Below are positions 61,141 through 64,000 of a stretch of DNA of 64,000 nt, piece after piece; position 1 is the first letter of the stretch, and every line of letters begins with the position of its first letter. The notes under the pieces were generated by a model. It did no database searches and was not told the DNA's origin. It saw only the letters and a program-made list of their open reading frames with translations. The position numbers and the translations under genes were made by a program. Origin of the DNA: an uncultured Atopobium sp. (GTDB lineage: Bacteria > Actinomycetota > Coriobacteriia > Coriobacteriales > Atopobiaceae); NCBI GenBank assembly GCA_947090525.1, contig CAMUON010000001.1, positions 372,001 to 436,000 on the forward strand. The letters run 5' to 3'.

Positions 61141-62241
61141 ATGTCGTTGAAACAAGAATCGCAAGTAGAAACATCTACGAACACTACTACTCCCGCTCCT
61201 GCTTCTGAACCCGCTTCTTGCGCGTTTGCGCCTGCGTCTGCATCTGAAGCTGACAAGGCTGCAGCTTCTGCAGCAGCTGAAGCATCCACAGCGCCCGCAT
61301 CCGAAGCACCTGCGCCTGATGCATCAGCATCTGAAGCATCAGCACCTGCGCCAGCGTCTAAGGAAGAAAAGCATCACCAAAAGCCGCTCTTTGACTTTTC
61401 AAAGCGCATTCGCTCTGTCCTCGTCCCTATTCAATCGCCTAACCTGCTTCCTGAGCGCGATTTGGGCAGCATGCCTGTTCTTGAGGCCAAGCACCTCGGC
61501 ATCGATTTTGGCGGTTTGACTGCGGTAGATGACTTTAATATCGCACTCGGTAAAACAGAAATTTCCGGTTTGATCGGCCCTAATGGTGCAGGTAAAACCA
61601 CCATTTTCAACCTCCTTACCAGTGTATACCAGCCTACGCGCGGAACTGTTCTTGTGGACGGCTACGATATTGCGGGAAAAACGATTACCCAGGTAAACGA
61701 GATGGGAGTCGCCCGTACCTTCCAAAACATCAGGCTCTTTAATGAGCTTACTGTGTTGGAAAACGTGCTGGTTGGTTTTACCAGTTCCATGAAAACAGGC
61801 TTTCTCGCCGATGTGTTTCGCCTGCCTTCTCACTGGAAGCAAGAGAAGGAGTTTAAGGAAAAAGCCTTCGATTTGCTGAAGATTTTTGATATGGAGCACG
61901 TCGCGTATCAGAAGGCAGGAAATCTTGCCTATGGTCAGCAGCGCTGTCTCGAAATCTTGCGTGCCCTTGCCACCCAGCCCAAGGTACTTCTTCTCGATGA
62001 GCCGGCAGCCGGTATGAATCCTTCCGAAACTGCGCAGCTCACCGAGGATATTCAGCGCATCCGCGATACGTTCAAGATCGCTATTTTGCTCATTGAGCAC
62101 GACATGAACCTGGTTTGCGGTGTGTGCGAGTGCGTGGGTGTTCTGGATTATGGACGCATCATTGCAAAAGGTACTGCAAGCGAAATCCAAAATGACCCCC
62201 GCGTTATCGAGGCGTATTTGGGCAAGCAGGAGGCGATATAA
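61141..62241 (+). CDS. livG: LivG-type ATPase with about 110-residue Ala/Ser/Pro extension
   Basis: Cytoplasmic ATPase. Residues 1-80 are an Ala/Ser/Glu/Pro array (ASEAPAPDASASEASAPAPA) not found in the family. Core from about 113: LEAKHLGIDFGGLTAVDDFN, Walker A GLIGPNGAGKTTIFNLL (about 143-159), VARTFQNIRLFNELTVLENV, signature LAYGQQRCLEILRALA (about 262), Walker B VLLLDEPAAGMNPSE, H-loop LLIEHDMNLV. The signature is YGQQR in place of SGGQ, which is normal in LivG. One base after livM. Confidence 0.95.
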   Translation: MSLKQESQVETSTNTTTPAPASEPASCAFAPASASEADKAAASAAAEASTAPASEAPAPDASASEASAPAPASKEEKHHQKPLFDFSKRIRSVLVPIQSPNLLPERDLGSMPVLEAKHLGIDFGGLTAVDDFNIALGKTEISGLIGPNGAGKTTIFNLLTSVYQPTRGTVLVDGYDIAGKTITQVNEMGVARTFQNIRLFNELTVLENVLVGFTSSMKTGFLADVFRLPSHWKQEKEFKEKAFDLLKIFDMEHVAYQKAGNLAYGQQRCLEILRALATQPKVLLLDEPAAGMNPSETAQLTEDIQRIRDTFKIAILLIEHDMNLVCGVCECVGVLDYGRIIAKGTASEIQNDPRVIEAYLGKQEAI

Positions 62242-62242
62242 G

Positions 62243-62965
62243 ATGAGCCAAACTCTGTTGAAGGTCAATGACCTCTATGTTAATTACGGCATGATCAAGG
62301 CTGTTCGAGGCATATCATTTGAGATTCATGAGGGCGAGATTGTTACCCTCATCGGCGCTAACGGTGCTGGTAAATCTACTACGCTTAATACGCTTGCTGG
62401 ACTATTGAAGCCGAGAAAAGGTACGATCGAATTTCTTGGCGCCTCGCTTGTTGATAAAAAACCGCATCAGATCGTGCGCGAAGGTCTTGCGCTCTGCCCT
62501 GAAGGCCGTCATGTGTTTACCGGTATGACTGTTGCCGAGAATTTGGCTATGGGCGGCTTTACGCAAAAGGAGAGTTCATGTGCGGAAACGCTGAAAAAAA
62601 TCTATCAGCATTTCCCGCGCCTTCAAGAACGCATCAACCAATCTGCTGGTACCATGAGCGGCGGCGAGCAGCAGATGCTTGCTATGGGCCGCGCGCTCAT
62701 GAGTAGGCCTAAGCTCCTCATGCTTGATGAGCCATCGATGGGTCTCGCTCCTATTTTGGTGAAGGAAATCTTTGCGATTATCAAGGAACTCAATGCATTA
62801 GGCACCACGGTTCTTCTCGTTGAGCAGAATGCTTCGATGGCGCTTTCCATCGCTGATCGTGGCTATGTTCTCGAGACCGGAACGATTACCAAAACGGGCT
62901 CCGGTAAAGACCTGCTTAATGATGGTGACGTTGCGCGTGCATATCTGGGTGGATCTAAGTCGTAG
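62243..62965 (+). CDS. livF: LivF-type ATPase
   Basis: Second ATPase, 240 residues with no extension. LLKVNDLYVNYGMIKAVRGI, Walker A LIGANGAGKSTTLNTLAGLL (about 37-56), ALCPEGRHVFTGMTVAENLAMG, signature TMSGGEQQMLAMGRALMSRP (about 136), Walker B LLMLDEPSMGLAPIL and LVEQNASMAL. AGGAGG is 10 bases before ATG 62243, overlapping the livG end. Last gene of the operon. Confidence 0.96.
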   Translation: MSQTLLKVNDLYVNYGMIKAVRGISFEIHEGEIVTLIGANGAGKSTTLNTLAGLLKPRKGTIEFLGASLVDKKPHQIVREGLALCPEGRHVFTGMTVAENLAMGGFTQKESSCAETLKKIYQHFPRLQERINQSAGTMSGGEQQMLAMGRALMSRPKLLMLDEPSMGLAPILVKEIFAIIKELNALGTTVLLVEQNASMALSIADRGYVLETGTITKTGSGKDLLNDGDVARAYLGGSKS

Positions 62966-63049
62966 AGCGCGCCCGCGCAGGGCATGCTTGGTTTGTGTAC
63001 TACGGTTGGTATGCGCTTGTGTGTCTTGCCTGCATTATGTTTGTCGCTT

Positions 63050-63082
63050 AAAAGGGATGAGCGCTTGAGCTCATCCCTTTTT
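63050..63082 (+). terminator. liv operon terminator
   Basis: AAAAGGGATGAGC (63050-63062), loop GCTTGA, exact complement GCTCATCCCTTTT (63069-63081) with five T at the end. Symmetrical A/T ends allow use by the minus-strand gene at 63128 too. Confidence 0.92.
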
Positions 63083-63127
63083 ATGTGCTCGGGCTCCAGA
63101 TGCGCCTTCGTTAGAGGCGGCCTTTTG

Positions 63128-64000
63128 CTAGAGACGCTTTTTTCTGCGGTAGCTGCGTTCTACAAAGCGCTTACGTTTGATATAGCCAAAGGCTATGCTC
63201 ATAATGCCTGCTCCCAAAGCCGATGCGCATCCCACAGAAAGGGGAGAGTGGAGGAAGAGATCTGCTGTTTGCGCAAGGCGAGATGATCCTTCGTGTTGAG
63301 AGTGCTCCTCCTCGCTTGGGTTGTTCGTATGCTCATCGTTAGTTGCGCGCCCGTGTGCATCGTCTTCATCAGTGTCTGCTGTATCGTCTCCGCGCTGCTT
63401 ATCGATGACATTTTCGTCGTCACGTCCTTCTTTGATGCCTTTTTTATTTGCATCCTTTTTGTCGTCTTCTACCTCGGTATCCTCATCGTCTTGTGAAGTC
63501 TTGTCATTACGCGCGTGTTTTGACTTCTTTGACGTTCCTTTGTTCTTCTTGCGCGCATGTTTCGTGTCCGCGCTTGCTTGTTCATTGTCTTCGAGCTCGT
63601 CGCTCTCGTCGTTGTTGTCGAGCGCTCCCTTCTTTTCGCCTGTTTCGCTCTTCTGATCAAGCTCATTGGACGAATTGTGCCTACGTGTTCTATGCGCATT
63701 TCGCTTTGCTTCAAGGTCTTCGAGTGCTTTTGCGAGTGCGCGTGAAAGGGAAGCATCAAAGCCAGCGTTTGTGTTTTGTTCCTGCGGTTTTAGCTGGCTG
63801 GGATCGTTTTTGCCTTCGTTTGGTTTTTGCGCGGGCGTGTTTTCTGCTCCTGAGGGCGTTTGAGTTTGATCGTTTCCTTTCGGTTTAGATGGATCCGTTG
63901 TTGTATCCGGCTTTTTCTGCGAAGGATCCGCTTGAGAACTGTGCGTGTTGTCGCCTTTAGTAGATGCTGGATCTGCAGGGTATGCATGCTTTTTGTCGTC
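63128..64000 (-). CDS. C-terminal part of a surface protein with sorting-signal-like end (partial)
   Basis: An open minus-strand frame of 291 codons runs from the right edge to TAG at 63130-63128; its start is outside the window. It is very hydrophilic: Lys/Pro/Asn/Gln-rich (PSQKKPDTTTDPSKPKGND), then a helical piece GFDASLSRALAKALEDLEAK, then long Asp/Glu/Lys tracts. The end looks like a cell-wall sorting signal: LAQTAD, a hydrophobic span PLSVGCASALGAGIMSIAFG, and a basic tail YIKRKRF...RRKKRL. The usual motif is LPXTG; here Pro and Gly are replaced by Ala, so it may instead be a plain C-terminal membrane anchor. Function unknown. Confidence 0.75.
   Translation of the reverse strand, partial: DDKKHAYPADPASTKGDNTHSSQADPSQKKPDTTTDPSKPKGNDQTQTPSGAENTPAQKPNEGKNDPSQLKPQEQNTNAGFDASLSRALAKALEDLEAKRNAHRTRRHNSSNELDQKSETGEKKGALDNNDESDELEDNEQASADTKHARKKNKGTSKKSKHARNDKTSQDDEDTEVEDDKKDANKKGIKEGRDDENVIDKQRGDDTADTDEDDAHGRATNDEHTNNPSEEEHSQHEGSSRLAQTADLFLHSPLSVGCASALGAGIMSIAFGYIKRKRFVERSYRRKKRL

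Noticed and set aside
61399..62268. 289-codon open frame antisense to livG
   Set aside because: Shadow of a clear ABC ATPase gene; no protein-family features.

Overview
The window looks like chromosomal DNA of an anaerobic, low-to-middle GC actinobacterium of the class Coriobacteriia (an Eggerthellaceae/Atopobiaceae-like organism; Cryptobacterium would fit, but the genus is my inference). Reasons: an actinobacterial-type dcw cluster without ftsA but with pgeF-yggS-sepF-proC-yggT-divIVA behind ftsZ; a class A RNase P RNA; pyruvate:ferredoxin oxidoreductase; a HelD-type RNA polymerase motor; a Rho with a long basic N-terminal extension; and several secreted proteins with DUF5648-like repeats (pattern YRLYNPWxxEHHYT...GWxxEG), common in this class.

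Layout. 1-16.8 kb: cell wall synthesis and division genes, all on the plus strand: murF end, mraY, murD, ftsW, murG, murC, ftsQ, then a secreted DUF5648 protein intruding between ftsQ and ftsZ, then ftsZ, pgeF, yggS, sepF, proC, yggT, divIVA. 17-19.3 kb: a secreted CHAP-domain wall protein and rnpB (minus). 19.3-27.4 kb: a small membrane protein, a HAD phosphatase, nifJ (plus) facing helD-engB (minus). 27.9-29.9 kb: tRNA-Ala(CGC) with a small decayed island behind it: a 148-bp direct repeat that includes the tRNA 3' end, a MITE-like palindromic element, and an AT-rich KilA-N gene broken by one in-frame stop. 29.9-36.1 kb: a phosphate regulon, pstSCAB plus response regulator and sensor kinase, behind an 11-bp-spaced direct repeat that looks like a Pho box. 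36.2-46.5 kb: HAD phosphatase, radical SAM protein, small coiled-coil membrane protein, pncB, argS, a double winged-helix MarR-like regulator, rho. 46.5-50 kb: a repeat-rich intergenic region, then HD-domain protein, GT8 glycosyltransferase and maf on the minus strand. 50.3-56.9 kb: surface protein region. 57-63 kb: a livJHMGF branched-chain amino acid ABC importer. 63.1-64 kb: the C-terminal part of a charged wall-anchored-looking protein (minus) whose start lies outside the window.

The most interesting signal is a convergent pair of large secreted proteins at 52.2-56.8 kb. Each carries a long homopolymer in its signal-peptide region: G11 in the plus-strand gene (in frame, ON) and C9 in the minus-strand gene (out of frame, OFF; one extra C would fuse the signal peptide to the 665-residue body). 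This is the expected layout of slipped-strand phase variation of surface proteins. Other notable signals are a dispersed 227-bp palindromic element in two copies, a 156-bp long palindrome behind rho, telomere-like GTTTAGG/GTTAACG low-complexity arrays in leaders of wall genes, and Ala/Pro-rich N-terminal extensions on many otherwise normal housekeeping proteins.
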